DNA from: JBDTME01 sp964583795
GTDB lineage: Bacteria; Patescibacteriota; Microgenomatia; UBA1400; PJMF01
Assembly: GCA_964583795.1 (NCBI GenBank)
Contig: CAZOWX010000002.1
Span: forward strand, 29,539 to 93,538
Length of the DNA: 64,000 nucleotides
Direction: 5' to 3'
Shown here piece by piece: positions 1-8,627 of the stretch; within the stretch, counting starts at the first letter, position 1, and each line of letters begins with the position of its first letter. The position numbers and the translations under genes were made by a program. Under the pieces are notes generated by a model. It was given only the letters and a program-made list of their open reading frames with translations, was not told the origin of the DNA and did not search any database.

Positions 1-65
1 ACAGCTCCTGAACGGTCTGACTCTCAACAGTCGCCAAACACTTCAGCTTAGCTGTCCGGTAGGCA

Positions 66-101
66 GGGATGACGACTTTTTAGTTTTGTTGCTTTTGAAA
101 A
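66..101 (+). repeat. Interspersed GGATGACGAC repeat, copy 1
   Basis: This stretch reads GGGATGACGACTTTTTAG followed by a T-rich run, GCTTTTGAAA. Near-identical copies lie at about 9687-9720, 29976-30009, 30171-30207, 30241-30270 and 30357-30390. It sits between the window edge and the mevalonate cluster. The rest of 1-219 holds only a TTAACTGTTTCACTG-type simple tract at 182-210, just before the first gene. Confidence 0.75.
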
Positions 102-219
102 ATTTTAAGACCAATTTAACACTTGCTCGCGGTTTATAGTTCTTGAATTTTTGAGCTGGAACATGAAGCTTGTAACCCACTATTAACTGTTTCACTGTCC
201 ACTATTCACTACTTTTCCT

Positions 220-1446
220 TTGCATGATTTTGATCCATTTTTGCGACTATGTGAGTGTATGGTTGACTCTACGATTCAACTCCACAATGCTCCTGGTGAC
301 ACAGCAGAGCAACAATTTCACCACCGCCAAAATCTAGTCAGACAAGGGTGGGATGATGTTGCGCTGGATTCACTGCTGCAAACTCGACTCGATATCGATC
401 AAGTTAGCACAAAAAATTGTGAGAATATGATCGGCAGTGTTGAAGTCCCGGTAGGACTTGCTGGGCCAAGTACAGTTCAACTCGACAATCAAACAATGGA
501 ACTATGGATCCCCCTTGCCACCACAGAAGGCGCACTCGTGGCGAGTGTCAGTCGTGGAATGAAGTTACTCAGCCAAGCAGGAACAACAACAGTCATCACG
601 CAAAAAAAAGGCATGTCACGTGCTCCAGTTTTTGAGTGCACCAATGGCAAAATAGCCCAAGAGTTTGCTGCGTGGTTGGACACTCAAACCCAGTTTTTTG
701 CGCAGCAAGCAAGAGAGTCATCTTCACATCTCACTTATCTGAATCACACCGCGTTTATTCAAGGTCGAAGCGTCTTTGTCCGGTTTCACTTTGACACGAG
801 TGAGGCCATGGGAATGAACATGATTACGATTGCTCTGGAAAAAATCATCGGAAAGTTATTCAGCACTTTTTCTGGAGTAAAACTACTGAGCATCTCTGGC
901 AACGTCTGTACTGACAAAAAGCCTGCACATATTAACACGATCTTCGGACGCGGGTGGTGGGTGCAAGCGGAAAGTTTTATTCCCAAAGAGTTGATTGAAC
1001 GATCACTGCACTCTGACGTGGAAACAATTTTAAAAGTTCACACGCAAAAAAACCTCGTTGGCGGTCATATTGCTGGATCTTTGGGTCAAAACGCACATAT
1101 CGCCAACGTTGCCGCAGCGTTTTATCTGGCAACGGGCCAAGATCTCGCACACACCGTCAACGCAAGTTTGGGATCAACCACAATTGAATCGACCGCTGAC
1201 GGGATCTACTGTGCGGTGACTTTACCGGAAGTTGATGTGGGAAGTGTTGGTGGTGGAACAGTGCTTCAGCCGCAATCACAAGCACGACAACTGATTTGCC
1301 AAGATAAAAATGTTGCGGTAAACTCGCAACTCTTAGCCGTCACGCTCAGCGTCGGTTGCTTAGCCGCAGAATTGTCACTACTTGGAGCGCTAGCAGCAAA
1401 ACATTTGGGGCGCGCTCACAATCAACTGGGCAGGGGAATCAAATGA
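220..1446 (+). CDS. hmgA: Hydroxymethylglutaryl-CoA reductase
   Basis: This enzyme reduces HMG-CoA to mevalonate, the committing step of the mevalonate pathway. The 408-residue length fits the soluble catalytic unit found in archaea. Family motifs are present: ENMIGSVEVPVGLAGP near residue 68, TTEGALVAS near 101 (catalytic Glu), MGMNM near 197, DKKPAHIN near 232 (catalytic Lys), GQDLAHTVNAS near 307 (catalytic Asp) and a late His near 400. These motifs resemble class I (NADPH) enzymes. The frame opens at TTG 220; an ATG at 259 is an alternative start and still precedes every motif. It is first in a tight + strand cluster, and its stop overlaps the next start as ATGA. Confidence 0.95.
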   Translation: MHDFDPFLRLCECMVDSTIQLHNAPGDTAEQQFHHRQNLVRQGWDDVALDSLLQTRLDIDQVSTKNCENMIGSVEVPVGLAGPSTVQLDNQTMELWIPLATTEGALVASVSRGMKLLSQAGTTTVITQKKGMSRAPVFECTNGKIAQEFAAWLDTQTQFFAQQARESSSHLTYLNHTAFIQGRSVFVRFHFDTSEAMGMNMITIALEKIIGKLFSTFSGVKLLSISGNVCTDKKPAHINTIFGRGWWVQAESFIPKELIERSLHSDVETILKVHTQKNLVGGHIAGSLGQNAHIANVAAAFYLATGQDLAHTVNASLGSTTIESTADGIYCAVTLPEVDVGSVGGGTVLQPQSQARQLICQDKNVAVNSQLLAVTLSVGCLAAELSLLGALAAKHLGRAHNQLGRGIK

Positions 1447-2486
1447 AATTTAGCAAACCAATTGGCATTGTTTCGTATGGAGTCGCACTTCCGACTCTCT
1501 GCATTCAGACACATGAAATTGAAAAAGCCAACAATGCTCACGGAGTTGCGGCATCGCTTGGAATTAAGTCAAAAACCGTTCCCGATAAAGATGAAGATAC
1601 TGTGACGTTAAGCACTCGGGCCCTTTTTCAAGCGCTTGAGCGCACTTCTCCAGAAATCAAAGACGAAATTGGAGCACTCTTTATCGGCAGTGAAAGTCAC
1701 CCGTATGCCGTAAAACCCAGTGGTAGTATTGTGGCAAATGCATTGGGTTTGAATCCAAAGTTGTCACTGGCTGATCTACAATTCGCGTGTAAAGCCGGCA
1801 CCCAATCACTACAAATCACCTTTAGTTATCTTGAGGCTGGATTAACCCAATCTGCTGTGGCCATTGGCGCGGATACCGCCCAAGGAGCACCGGGAGATGC
1901 ATTAGAGTACAGTGCAGCCGCTGGAGCAGCTGCTTTTATTTTGGGAACTGAGAATGTACTGGCAAAAGTGATCGCCTCGACCTCTATTGCAACAGACACT
2001 CCAGATTTTTGGCGTCGTCCCAAACAAAGTTATCCAAAACATGCCGGTCGATTTTCCGGTGAACCGGCGTACATGACTCATATTATTGATAACACTCATC
2101 AGATTCTTGATGAAGTGAATATGGATATTAAAGACTTTGACTTGATTGTATTTCACACTCCCAATAAAAAATTCCCTCAAGCTGTAGCCAAAACACTCAA
2201 TTGCACCAAAGAGCAACTGCAACATAGTTTAATTGTAGAAACGGTTGGCAATACCTATGCTGCGGCCAGTTTGATTGCTTTCGCAAACGTACTTGATCAC
2301 GCGGGTGCAAATCAAAAGATTTTGGTCGTCTCATACGGATCGGGTTCTGGATCAGACGCATTTGTATTTGAAACCACAAATCATTTACCAAAGTCGCGAA
2401 AAAATTGGACGTCGCTCGTTTCAGATCAAATTGCAGCGCTTAAACCAATAGAATATCACCAGTACTTACAGCATTTGCATCATTAG
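1443..2486 (+). CDS. mvaS: Hydroxymethylglutaryl-CoA synthase, archaeal type
   Basis: This enzyme condenses acetoacetyl-CoA and acetyl-CoA to HMG-CoA. I take the ATG at 1443, which overlaps the reductase stop by four bases and gives 347 residues starting MKFSKPIGIVSYG; the longer upstream frame only reads through hmgA. The nucleophile Cys lies in LQFACKAGTQS near residue 116. FHTPNKKFPQ and the late GSGSGSDAF loop also fit the archaeal family, which works in a complex with a thiolase and a DUF35 protein. Both partners are the next two genes, two to three bases apart, so a channelling complex is a reasonable inference. Confidence 0.95.
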   Translation: MKFSKPIGIVSYGVALPTLCIQTHEIEKANNAHGVAASLGIKSKTVPDKDEDTVTLSTRALFQALERTSPEIKDEIGALFIGSESHPYAVKPSGSIVANALGLNPKLSLADLQFACKAGTQSLQITFSYLEAGLTQSAVAIGADTAQGAPGDALEYSAAAGAAAFILGTENVLAKVIASTSIATDTPDFWRRPKQSYPKHAGRFSGEPAYMTHIIDNTHQILDEVNMDIKDFDLIVFHTPNKKFPQAVAKTLNCTKEQLQHSLIVETVGNTYAAASLIAFANVLDHAGANQKILVVSYGSGSGSDAFVFETTNHLPKSRKNWTSLVSDQIAALKPIEYHQYLQHLHH

Positions 2487-2488
2487 CT

Positions 2489-3601
2489 ATGACAATCTCT
2501 ATCATCGGCTCTAGCATTACTCAATTTGGCGAACTGTGGGATAAATCCCTAATTGATTTAGCCAAACAAGCAGTTGATGAATCACTCACTGATGCGAAGT
2601 TAGAACACGCTGACATTGAAGCAGTATTTGTGGCCAACATGAGCAGCCACGTCTTCGATGGCCAGGCACAACTCGGGGCTTTGGTTTCACAATTCTTTCC
2701 CCACTACCCAAGTGCTTTTCACTCTGAAGCATCGTGTGCTTCTGGAAGTATGGCTCTCTTGAGTGCTCAGTATGCACTGCTTTCTGGTCGCTATACAACG
2801 GTGATGGTTGTCGGAGTAGAAAAAATGACCGATGCTCCAAGCAGTGATGTCACTCAGATGCTGTCCGGTGCGGCAAAAAAATCAGAAGAAGAGGGGAGTA
2901 CTTTTCCTGCCCTGTATGCTCTACTCGCGCAAATTCATATGAGCGAGTTTGGTACTTCACGCGAGATGTTAAGTGCTGTCGCTGTGCAAAATCATGAGCA
3001 TGCATTTCAGAATCCTCATGCTCAATACCATAAACACTTAACACAAGAGATTGTTTCCAATAGCACACTCGTTGCACCACCACTACGGTTGCTTGACTGC
3101 TCGCCTATTACTGATGGTGCTTCAGCACTCATTCTTACCACCAAACCGGTAAAAAATGCAGTTCAAATCTTGGGCCGAGGTCATGGTCAGGACTCTCTTG
3201 ATTTGGCATCTCGGGAAAAACTAACTACATTGCAAGCCACAGTTCGAGCCAGTCGCGAAGCATTTTCTGAAGCGAAGCTCGATCATAAAAAAATTCAAGT
3301 CATTGAAGTGCACGATTGTTTTACCATTGCCCAACTGTTGGCACTCGAAGATTTGGGATTTTATGAAAAAGGCAAAGCCGGAATCGCTACACTCAGTGGA
3401 AAAACCACTTTTGGTGGAGAGATCGTCGTTAATCCTTCCGGAGGATTAAAGGCCAGTGGTCATCCGGTTGGCGCCACTGGTGTGAAACAAGTTGCCTATT
3501 TAACAAAATTAATACAGCAAGATCAGTTTCCGCTCGCTCTCGCCCATAATGTGGGTGGTAGCGGAGCAACCGCAATTGTGCACATCATTGGAAAGGTGTA
3601 A
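2489..3601 (+). CDS. Acetyl-CoA acetyltransferase (thiolase), archaeal type
   Basis: This thiolase makes acetoacetyl-CoA from two acetyl-CoA. The 370-residue protein has the acyl-binding Cys in SEASCASGS near residue 83, the motif EVHDCFTIAQ, and the C-terminal NPSGGLKASGHPVGATG block with the active-site His. It starts at ATG 2489, two bases after the synthase stop. Its order after HMG-CoA synthase and before a DUF35 protein matches the archaeal three-protein complex. The close relatives of this family include SCP-x-like thiolases, but the neighbourhood makes mevalonate supply the natural role. Confidence 0.93.
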   Translation: MTISIIGSSITQFGELWDKSLIDLAKQAVDESLTDAKLEHADIEAVFVANMSSHVFDGQAQLGALVSQFFPHYPSAFHSEASCASGSMALLSAQYALLSGRYTTVMVVGVEKMTDAPSSDVTQMLSGAAKKSEEEGSTFPALYALLAQIHMSEFGTSREMLSAVAVQNHEHAFQNPHAQYHKHLTQEIVSNSTLVAPPLRLLDCSPITDGASALILTTKPVKNAVQILGRGHGQDSLDLASREKLTTLQATVRASREAFSEAKLDHKKIQVIEVHDCFTIAQLLALEDLGFYEKGKAGIATLSGKTTFGGEIVVNPSGGLKASGHPVGATGVKQVAYLTKLIQQDQFPLALAHNVGGSGATAIVHIIGKV

Positions 3602-3603
3602 CT

Positions 3604-3891
3604 ATGTATCCCTCACAGTACTGGCGCGAAAGCAAAAAATGGGCGTCTCTGATTGGTCAAAAAGGCAAAGTGTTGGCTGTCACTACGGTTCACACACCTC
3701 CTCCTGAATACGAGCAATACTCTCCGTATAACCTAGCTTTAGTTGAATTTAGCAATTTTCGCAAGCTGCTTCCCGTTCCTCCAGCGTACGAACTCTCAAT
3801 GGGGCAAACAGTTGAAGTGGTGCTACGAAAAGGCGGCACAACCTCGGATGATGAAATCATTGCGTATCAATTAAAAGTTATTCCTGCCTAA
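3604..3891 (+). CDS. DUF35-family OB-fold protein lacking the zinc ribbon
   Basis: This 95-residue protein matches the OB-fold half of DUF35 proteins. It opens with YWRESKKWASLIGQ, then GKVLAVTTVHTPPPEYEQ and PYNLALVEF, and ends with a VEVVLRKGG strand. In archaea DUF35 proteins bridge thiolase and HMG-CoA synthase, and usually carry a four-Cys zinc ribbon between the N-terminal helix and the OB fold. No cysteine is present here, and the two parts are joined directly. It sits two bases after the thiolase gene. I infer a scaffold role without metal binding. Confidence 0.85.
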   Translation: MYPSQYWRESKKWASLIGQKGKVLAVTTVHTPPPEYEQYSPYNLALVEFSNFRKLLPVPPAYELSMGQTVEVVLRKGGTTSDDEIIAYQLKVIPA

Positions 3892-3896
3892 ACTTC

Positions 3897-4529
3897 ATGA
3901 ACACCGCAGACCTCGTCACTTTAGTGGATGAAAGCGATCAAGTCATTGGATCGATGGATAAAGTTGAGGCCCACAAAGGGACAGCAATCCGACATCGAGC
4001 AATTAGCGTGTATTTATTTCAACAAAGAGATGACGGCGAATACCTGCTCATTCAGCAACGCAGTACCAAAAAAATTCTCGGTAGCCTGCAGTGGGCGAAC
4101 ACCGTTTGCGGAAATGTTTGGCCAAATGAAAGTTATCATCAATGTGCAATGCGACGATTGTCGGTAGAGCTGGGAATTACTTCAGTAAACATTACGCCTA
4201 TTCATAAGTTTGAGTATCACCTACAGTGTAGTGAACAATTCAGCGAATGGGAAATCGATCAAGTATTTGCAGGATGGTACGATGATGCAGTGACCGCAAA
4301 TCCAGATGAAGTAAGAGACTTTGTTTGGGTGAAGTGGGAGGATTTAATAAACAAAAACAAGAATACACCATTTGATCATTCCCCCTTTAGAAGTAAAACA
4401 ATTGAGATAACAAACCCAACAACACAACAACTCAACAACACAACAACGCTTCAGCTGAGTCCTTGGTTCGTCCACATGCTTGATGATACCCAATTAGTTA
4501 ACAAGCTAAATTCATTTGTAAACCAATGA
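3897..4529 (+). CDS. idi: Isopentenyl-diphosphate delta-isomerase, type 1
   Basis: This Nudix-fold enzyme interconverts isopentenyl and dimethylallyl diphosphate. Type 1 hallmarks are HRAISVYLF near residue 33, LLIQQRSTKK, the active-site Cys in WANTVCGN, RRLSVELGI, and an acidic EWEID metal/catalytic segment. The protein has 210 residues, longer than typical type 1 enzymes of about 180. Part of the excess is a Thr/Gln/Asn-rich stretch near residues 170-186 encoded by a CAACAACACAACAACTC tract at 4414-4448, which looks like a repeat inserted in frame near the C terminus. The gene overlaps mevalonate kinase by four bases. Confidence 0.92.
   Translation: MNTADLVTLVDESDQVIGSMDKVEAHKGTAIRHRAISVYLFQQRDDGEYLLIQQRSTKKILGSLQWANTVCGNVWPNESYHQCAMRRLSVELGITSVNITPIHKFEYHLQCSEQFSEWEIDQVFAGWYDDAVTANPDEVRDFVWVKWEDLINKNKNTPFDHSPFRSKTIEITNPTTQQLNNTTTLQLSPWFVHMLDDTQLVNKLNSFVNQ
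4414..4448 (+). repeat. CAAC-rich tract inside idi
   Basis: A degenerate run of AACAACACAACAACTC units lies inside the coding sequence and is translated as Thr/Gln/Asn. The same tract family occurs inside tsaD, valS, recF, nnrD and rnhA and between genes near 31.5 kb. Confidence 0.85.
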
Positions 4530-5413
4530 CCACAACGGCTTCATCACCAGCAAAAGTCATTTTATTTGGCGAGCATGCTGTGGTACACGGGCATCCTGCT
4601 GTCGTTGCTACACTTGGACTCAAGGTGAATGCCACAGTAGAAGATTCAACATCTTCATCTCAATATTCTGAATTTATACAAAATATTTTGAGAATATTTG
4701 AACAAAAGTATCAACGCTCAACGAACAATCTTAAAGTAACAATTCACAGCGAAGTACCCATTGGTGGTCACCTCGGATCATCGGCGGCAACTGCGAACGC
4801 TTTGTTTCAAGCTCTTTTACAACATTTCGAAATTTCGTTTACACAAAATCAGTTGCTCGATTTAGTCTATAAAAGTGAGCAGTTTGCTCATGGAAACCCC
4901 AGTGGCATTGATCCAACTGTAGTTGTTTATGGTGGAATTTTAGCATTTCAAAAAAAAGATGGTGAACTTACATTTTCACACATTCACACAACCGCTTTTC
5001 AAAACACACCATTTTTCCTTGTCCAATCCGGAACGCCAAAAGAAAATACCAAGGAAATGGTCGCAAAAGTACAAGCACTGATTGATGCTAATGAAGAGAA
5101 AAAACAGGTATTAGAAAAGATCGGACAACTGTCGCAAGCTGTCACCCTTGATCTAAGACACAATAATTTCAACCCTATTTTCATAACCCAAAATGAACGA
5201 CTACTTGAAAAAATCGAGGTTGTCGGTAAAAAAGCGCAATCAATGATCAGTCAAATTGAACTAATTGGGGGTTTTGCAAAAGTAACCGGCGGGGGTGGTT
5301 ATCAAGAGGGAAGCGGGATGCTTCTCGCCCATCATCCCCAACCAGAAATTCTGCGAAACTTTTTGCAAACAAACAATTGGGAATTTTTTGATGTGAATCT
5401 AGGAGAACTATGA
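4526..5413 (+). CDS. mvk: Mevalonate kinase (GHMP family)
   Basis: This enzyme phosphorylates mevalonate with ATP. The 295-residue protein starts with the GHMP substrate motif SPAKVILFGEHAVVHGHPAV, has the ATP loop PIGGHLGSSAA near residue 87, GNPSGIDPTVVVYGG near 133 with the catalytic Asp, and a C-terminal KVTGGGGYQEGSG loop. The EHAVVHG motif is typical of mevalonate kinases. It overlaps idi by four bases upstream and the next kinase by four bases downstream, so the three genes are translationally coupled. Confidence 0.93.
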   Translation: MTTTASSPAKVILFGEHAVVHGHPAVVATLGLKVNATVEDSTSSSQYSEFIQNILRIFEQKYQRSTNNLKVTIHSEVPIGGHLGSSAATANALFQALLQHFEISFTQNQLLDLVYKSEQFAHGNPSGIDPTVVVYGGILAFQKKDGELTFSHIHTTAFQNTPFFLVQSGTPKENTKEMVAKVQALIDANEEKKQVLEKIGQLSQAVTLDLRHNNFNPIFITQNERLLEKIEVVGKKAQSMISQIELIGGFAKVTGGGGYQEGSGMLLAHHPQPEILRNFLQTNNWEFFDVNLGEL

Positions 5414-6381
5414 ACAACGTTACTGTATCCGCACCTGGCAAGCTATTACTTTACGGCGACCACTCTGTGGTGCACGGACATCCCTGTATCGTCACCGCTG
5501 TCGATCAGCGAATGTACGTTACCGTTCAAGAAAGCGCTAAGAGACAACTTTGCGTCATTGCTCCAGATGTTGACACACAAAAATACGAAAAAGCAATTGC
5601 GCAACTAGGAGAAGGGACTACTCCAAAGTCGGTTGCTTTTATCGAACATTGTTACAAGCGGTTTTTAGAAAAACATCCACAATCAACAGGGATCGTAGTT
5701 ACTACCAAAAGTGATTTTTCGTCACTGTTTGGGTTTGGTTCCAGTAGTGCAGTGACAGTCGCGTTTGCGAAAGCGCTAAGCACACTTTACTCTGTTACAC
5801 TCTCAAATAAAGAGTTATTTGATCTTTGCTATAGCGCTGTCATTGACGTCCAAGGAGTTGGCTCCGGGTTTGACATTGCCGTCGCAATCTGGGGTGGAAC
5901 AATTTACTATGTCAGTCCAGCAAAAACTGTCGAGTCAGTGAATTGTCCTGATTTACCGCTCATTGTTGGATACACGGGTGTAAAAGCCGATACGCCAACG
6001 CTCATTCGGCAAGTTGCGCAACAAAAAGAAAAACATCCTGAAGAAGTTGAACACATCTTTCAAAGCATCACTCAAATTGTTGATCAATCCAAAGTATGCT
6101 TAGAAAAACAAGACTGGCACAAAGCAGGAAAACTCTTGACAGAGAATCAGCAACTGTTGCGAAAACTGCATGTGAGTAGTACAGTCCTAGACAATTTAAT
6201 CAATGCTGCCAATCTAGCCGGAGCGTACGGAGCAAAGCTCTCGGGTGCTGGCGGTGGAGACTGTATGATTGCTTTTTGCGATGCCGCTCATCACATGAGA
6301 GTGATTGAAGCCATCCAGAAAGCCGGTGGCACTCACATGAGTGTGAGTACCAATGCAACGGGGGTAAGGATTGAGAAATAA
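5410..6381 (+). CDS. mvaK2: Phosphomevalonate kinase (GHMP family)
   Basis: This second GHMP kinase of 323 residues most likely converts phosphomevalonate to diphosphomevalonate. It shares APGKLLLYGDHSVVHGHPC with mevalonate kinases, but GVGSGFDIAVAIWGGTIYY near residue 152 and the C-terminal SGAGGGDCMIAF loop are typical of phosphomevalonate kinases. A decarboxylase follows, so all three ATP-using steps of the classical route are present. A second mevalonate kinase is the main alternative, but would leave the pathway incomplete. After its stop there are 146 bases holding a composite interspersed repeat before the next gene. Confidence 0.85.
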   Translation: MNNVTVSAPGKLLLYGDHSVVHGHPCIVTAVDQRMYVTVQESAKRQLCVIAPDVDTQKYEKAIAQLGEGTTPKSVAFIEHCYKRFLEKHPQSTGIVVTTKSDFSSLFGFGSSSAVTVAFAKALSTLYSVTLSNKELFDLCYSAVIDVQGVGSGFDIAVAIWGGTIYYVSPAKTVESVNCPDLPLIVGYTGVKADTPTLIRQVAQQKEKHPEEVEHIFQSITQIVDQSKVCLEKQDWHKAGKLLTENQQLLRKLHVSSTVLDNLINAANLAGAYGAKLSGAGGGDCMIAFCDAAHHMRVIEAIQKAGGTHMSVSTNATGVRIEK

Positions 6382-6404
6382 AAAAATAAATTACTTTAAA
6401 TAAT

Positions 6405-6512
6405 AGAGTCAGATCCTCGATCTCGATGGCTTCACTTGGTACGTCCAGGGCGAACCAGGTTCACTCATCGGGTCAAACCTACCTCGCTGGTAGACAGGTA
6501 TGACAACGTTGA
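6405..6512 (+). repeat. Composite interspersed repeat (GAGTCAGATCCTCGAT type)
   Basis: The spacer between the phosphomevalonate kinase and decarboxylase genes reads GAGTCAGATCCTCGATCTCG, then a variable centre, then TTCACTCATCGGGTCAA and GTATGACAACG. A close relative lies at 12991-13062 and partial ones at about 30085-30180 and 30297-30366. The ends look like a degenerate inverted pair around the GATCC/GGTC core. Confidence 0.65.
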
Positions 6513-6527
6513 AGGAGCCACATACAC

Positions 6528-7508
6528 ATGCAAAAAGCCACAGCCAAAGCCTCATCGGATATTGCCCTCATCAAATATTGGGGGAAGAAAGATGAAATAC
6601 TTCGTCTGCCCGAGAACTCGAGTATCTCTCTCATCTTGGATGGACTGGATACCACAACTACGGTAGAGTTCCAACCAGAGCTAAAAAAGGACTTTGTCAC
6701 CATTTCAGGTGAAATAGAAGAAGGAGAAGAGGGGCGGGTGATCAAACATTTAGATCGCATTCGCAAGTTAGCAAATATTTCTACTTATGCAAAAGTTGTC
6801 TCGGACAATAACTTTCCGAAAGCAACAGGCCTGTCAAGTTCGGCATCAGGTTTCGCAGCATTATCATACGCTGCATCAAAAGCGGCAGGACTCAATTTGT
6901 CAGAAAAACAACTCAGCATTTTATCCAGACAAGGTTCCGGCAGCGCCTGCCGTTGTGCTTGTGGGGGGATCGTGCAGTGGCTCGATGGAGACACTTCTGA
7001 AACTTCGTACTCAAAATCGCTTTACGATTCTCACTATTGGGACATTCGTGATGTGATAGCAGTAGTTGATGAAGGGAAGAAAAGCATTTCATCAACGGCA
7101 GGACACACCACAGCTCGAAGCAGTATTTTCTATCAATCCAGGCAAGATAATTTGCCAAAAAAAATCAAGGCTTTAAAAAATGCTCTGAAGAAAAAAGACT
7201 TTACACAATTGGGAGAGATTGCAGAAGGAGATGCTCTTGAATTTCACACCATTCTACTCACTTCTCACCCTGCTCTCATTGCCTGGTATCCCGGGACCAT
7301 TGAAGTCATGCTCGCAGTGCAAGCGATGAGAAAAGAGGGAGTAGAAGCGTATTTCACTATTAACACAGGGTTTAATGTTCACATTTTGACTCTCCCCGAA
7401 AATGAAAAGAAAGTGCGATCTCGGTTGCAAAAATTACCTTTAGTGCAAAAAACACTGATCGCTAAAATTGGTGAAAAACCAAAGTTTTTAACAAAGCACT
7501 TATTCTAA
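6528..7508 (+). CDS. mvaD: Diphosphomevalonate decarboxylase
   Basis: This enzyme uses ATP to decarboxylate diphosphomevalonate to isopentenyl diphosphate. The 326-residue protein has the family signature SSDIALIKYWGKKDE near residue 9 and LPENSSISL, the ATP loop FPKATGLSSSASGFAAL near 94, and RQGSGSACRCACGG near 137. The late TINTGFNVHIL segment corresponds to the catalytic-Asp region of the family, here without an obvious DAGPN sequence. It starts at ATG 6528 after a repeat-bearing spacer, and a Nudix gene follows eight bases after the stop. Confidence 0.93.
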   Translation: MQKATAKASSDIALIKYWGKKDEILRLPENSSISLILDGLDTTTTVEFQPELKKDFVTISGEIEEGEEGRVIKHLDRIRKLANISTYAKVVSDNNFPKATGLSSSASGFAALSYAASKAAGLNLSEKQLSILSRQGSGSACRCACGGIVQWLDGDTSETSYSKSLYDSHYWDIRDVIAVVDEGKKSISSTAGHTTARSSIFYQSRQDNLPKKIKALKNALKKKDFTQLGEIAEGDALEFHTILLTSHPALIAWYPGTIEVMLAVQAMRKEGVEAYFTINTGFNVHILTLPENEKKVRSRLQKLPLVQKTLIAKIGEKPKFLTKHLF

Positions 7509-7515
7509 AAAAAAC

Positions 7516-8061
7516 ATGTCTGAAACAATTGTAGAAGTTACTGAAAACGGAGAGATGGTGGGCCCTATTGATAGAGATGTGGCTCATCAAAAAAATATCC
7601 CCCACGCAATTGTAATGATTTTACTTCGAACACCAAAATCATCACCCCAAGCATTGTTTCAAGTTCGAGGGAAAAATGTAAAAAAATATCCAGGGTTTAT
7701 TACGTTAACAGCAACTGGTCATATCAGATATGAGGAAGGAAGAACGCTACAAGAACTTGCAAAAACAAATGCAAAAGAAGAACTTGAACAGGAAACAAAA
7801 GGTTTCGTTCTTTTGGGAGATATCGGAAAGATTGATTTGAAGCTGACAACCCAAGGATTCTTTTCTGATGGAGAAGAACGACAATATGTCTTTATTTTTA
7901 CTGCTGAGATAGAGCACTTGCCACAATTACAATCTGCTAAAAACGAAGAGGTCGCTCAACTGAAAATGCTTACAATCGATGAGGTTTTAAAGCTCGCAAA
8001 ACAAGGACAAGTTACACCATTTGCTTTAGAAGCATTACGGTTGCTTAAATTAATTGATTAA
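7516..8061 (+). CDS. Nudix-fold protein with a degenerate Nudix box
   Basis: This 181-residue protein resembles the Nudix group that includes IPP isomerase. It starts with the VEVTENGEMVGPIDRDVAH layout seen in idi. The Nudix region GHIRYEEGRTLQEL then AKEELEQE keeps the first Gly and Glu but departs from the REUXEE consensus, with EELEQE in its place. Metal-dependent hydrolysis is therefore uncertain. Its place between mvaD and another Nudix gene suggests a substrate from prenyl phosphate metabolism, but I see no direct evidence of which one. Confidence 0.75.
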   Translation: MSETIVEVTENGEMVGPIDRDVAHQKNIPHAIVMILLRTPKSSPQALFQVRGKNVKKYPGFITLTATGHIRYEEGRTLQELAKTNAKEELEQETKGFVLLGDIGKIDLKLTTQGFFSDGEERQYVFIFTAEIEHLPQLQSAKNEEVAQLKMLTIDEVLKLAKQGQVTPFALEALRLLKLID

Positions 8062-8084
8062 AATCTTTTTACTTTCATAAATAC

Positions 8085-8627
8085 ATGCCTCTCGATGACG
8101 CTACAGAGCTTTTTTATCAGGTAGATCAACACGATCGCGAGATTGGACGGATCACTAGAAAACAAGCCCACTCAAATCCTAACATCATTCATCGTAGTGT
8201 TGCCGCATTAATCATTAACCAAAATGATGAGATGTTATTTCAAAAACGAAGTCTACAAAAAGATATGAACCCTGGATTTTGGAGCTATGGTGTAGGGGGA
8301 CATGTAAACTATGGTCAAACATACCAATCAGCCATAGTTAGAGAACTACAAGAAGAGTTGGGGTTAATTCATCCTCAAGTTCGATTCCTCAAAAAAATTC
8401 TTGTCCCGAGTGAAAAAGAAACAGAGATGAAATCAGTATTTGAAGTGCGATTAAAAGAAGTACCTCACTTTGTTTTGGATTCTACAGAAGTATCCGAAGT
8501 ACAATGGGTGAGTATTGATAAAATTACTCATTTTGTGAACACCCATCCATTTACTGACTGGACCATCATGACATTAAAACATACCGGGTATTTAGATGAA
8601 AACTTCATACAAAAAGGAGAAATATGA
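8085..8627 (+). CDS. Nudix hydrolase, YfcD/IPP-isomerase-like
   Basis: This 180-residue protein opens with ELFYQVDQHDREIGRITR, has IHRSVAALIINQNDEMLFQKR, and a Nudix box GGHVNYGQTYQSAIVRELQ followed by EELGL. The REUXEEXGU half is perfect, but the Glu expected after GX5 is Gln. It belongs to the Nudix set close to YfcD and IPP isomerase. The next gene, uppS, starts at its last four bases, so the two are probably co-translated. Function is not assigned beyond a probable role with a diphosphate substrate. Confidence 0.8.
   Translation: MPLDDATELFYQVDQHDREIGRITRKQAHSNPNIIHRSVAALIINQNDEMLFQKRSLQKDMNPGFWSYGVGGHVNYGQTYQSAIVRELQEELGLIHPQVRFLKKILVPSEKETEMKSVFEVRLKEVPHFVLDSTEVSEVQWVSIDKITHFVNTHPFTDWTIMTLKHTGYLDENFIQKGEI

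Noticed and set aside
1356..1442. Longer N terminus for HMG-CoA synthase
   Set aside because: It reads through hmgA in another frame; the family start is at MKFSKPIG, overlapping the hmgA stop.
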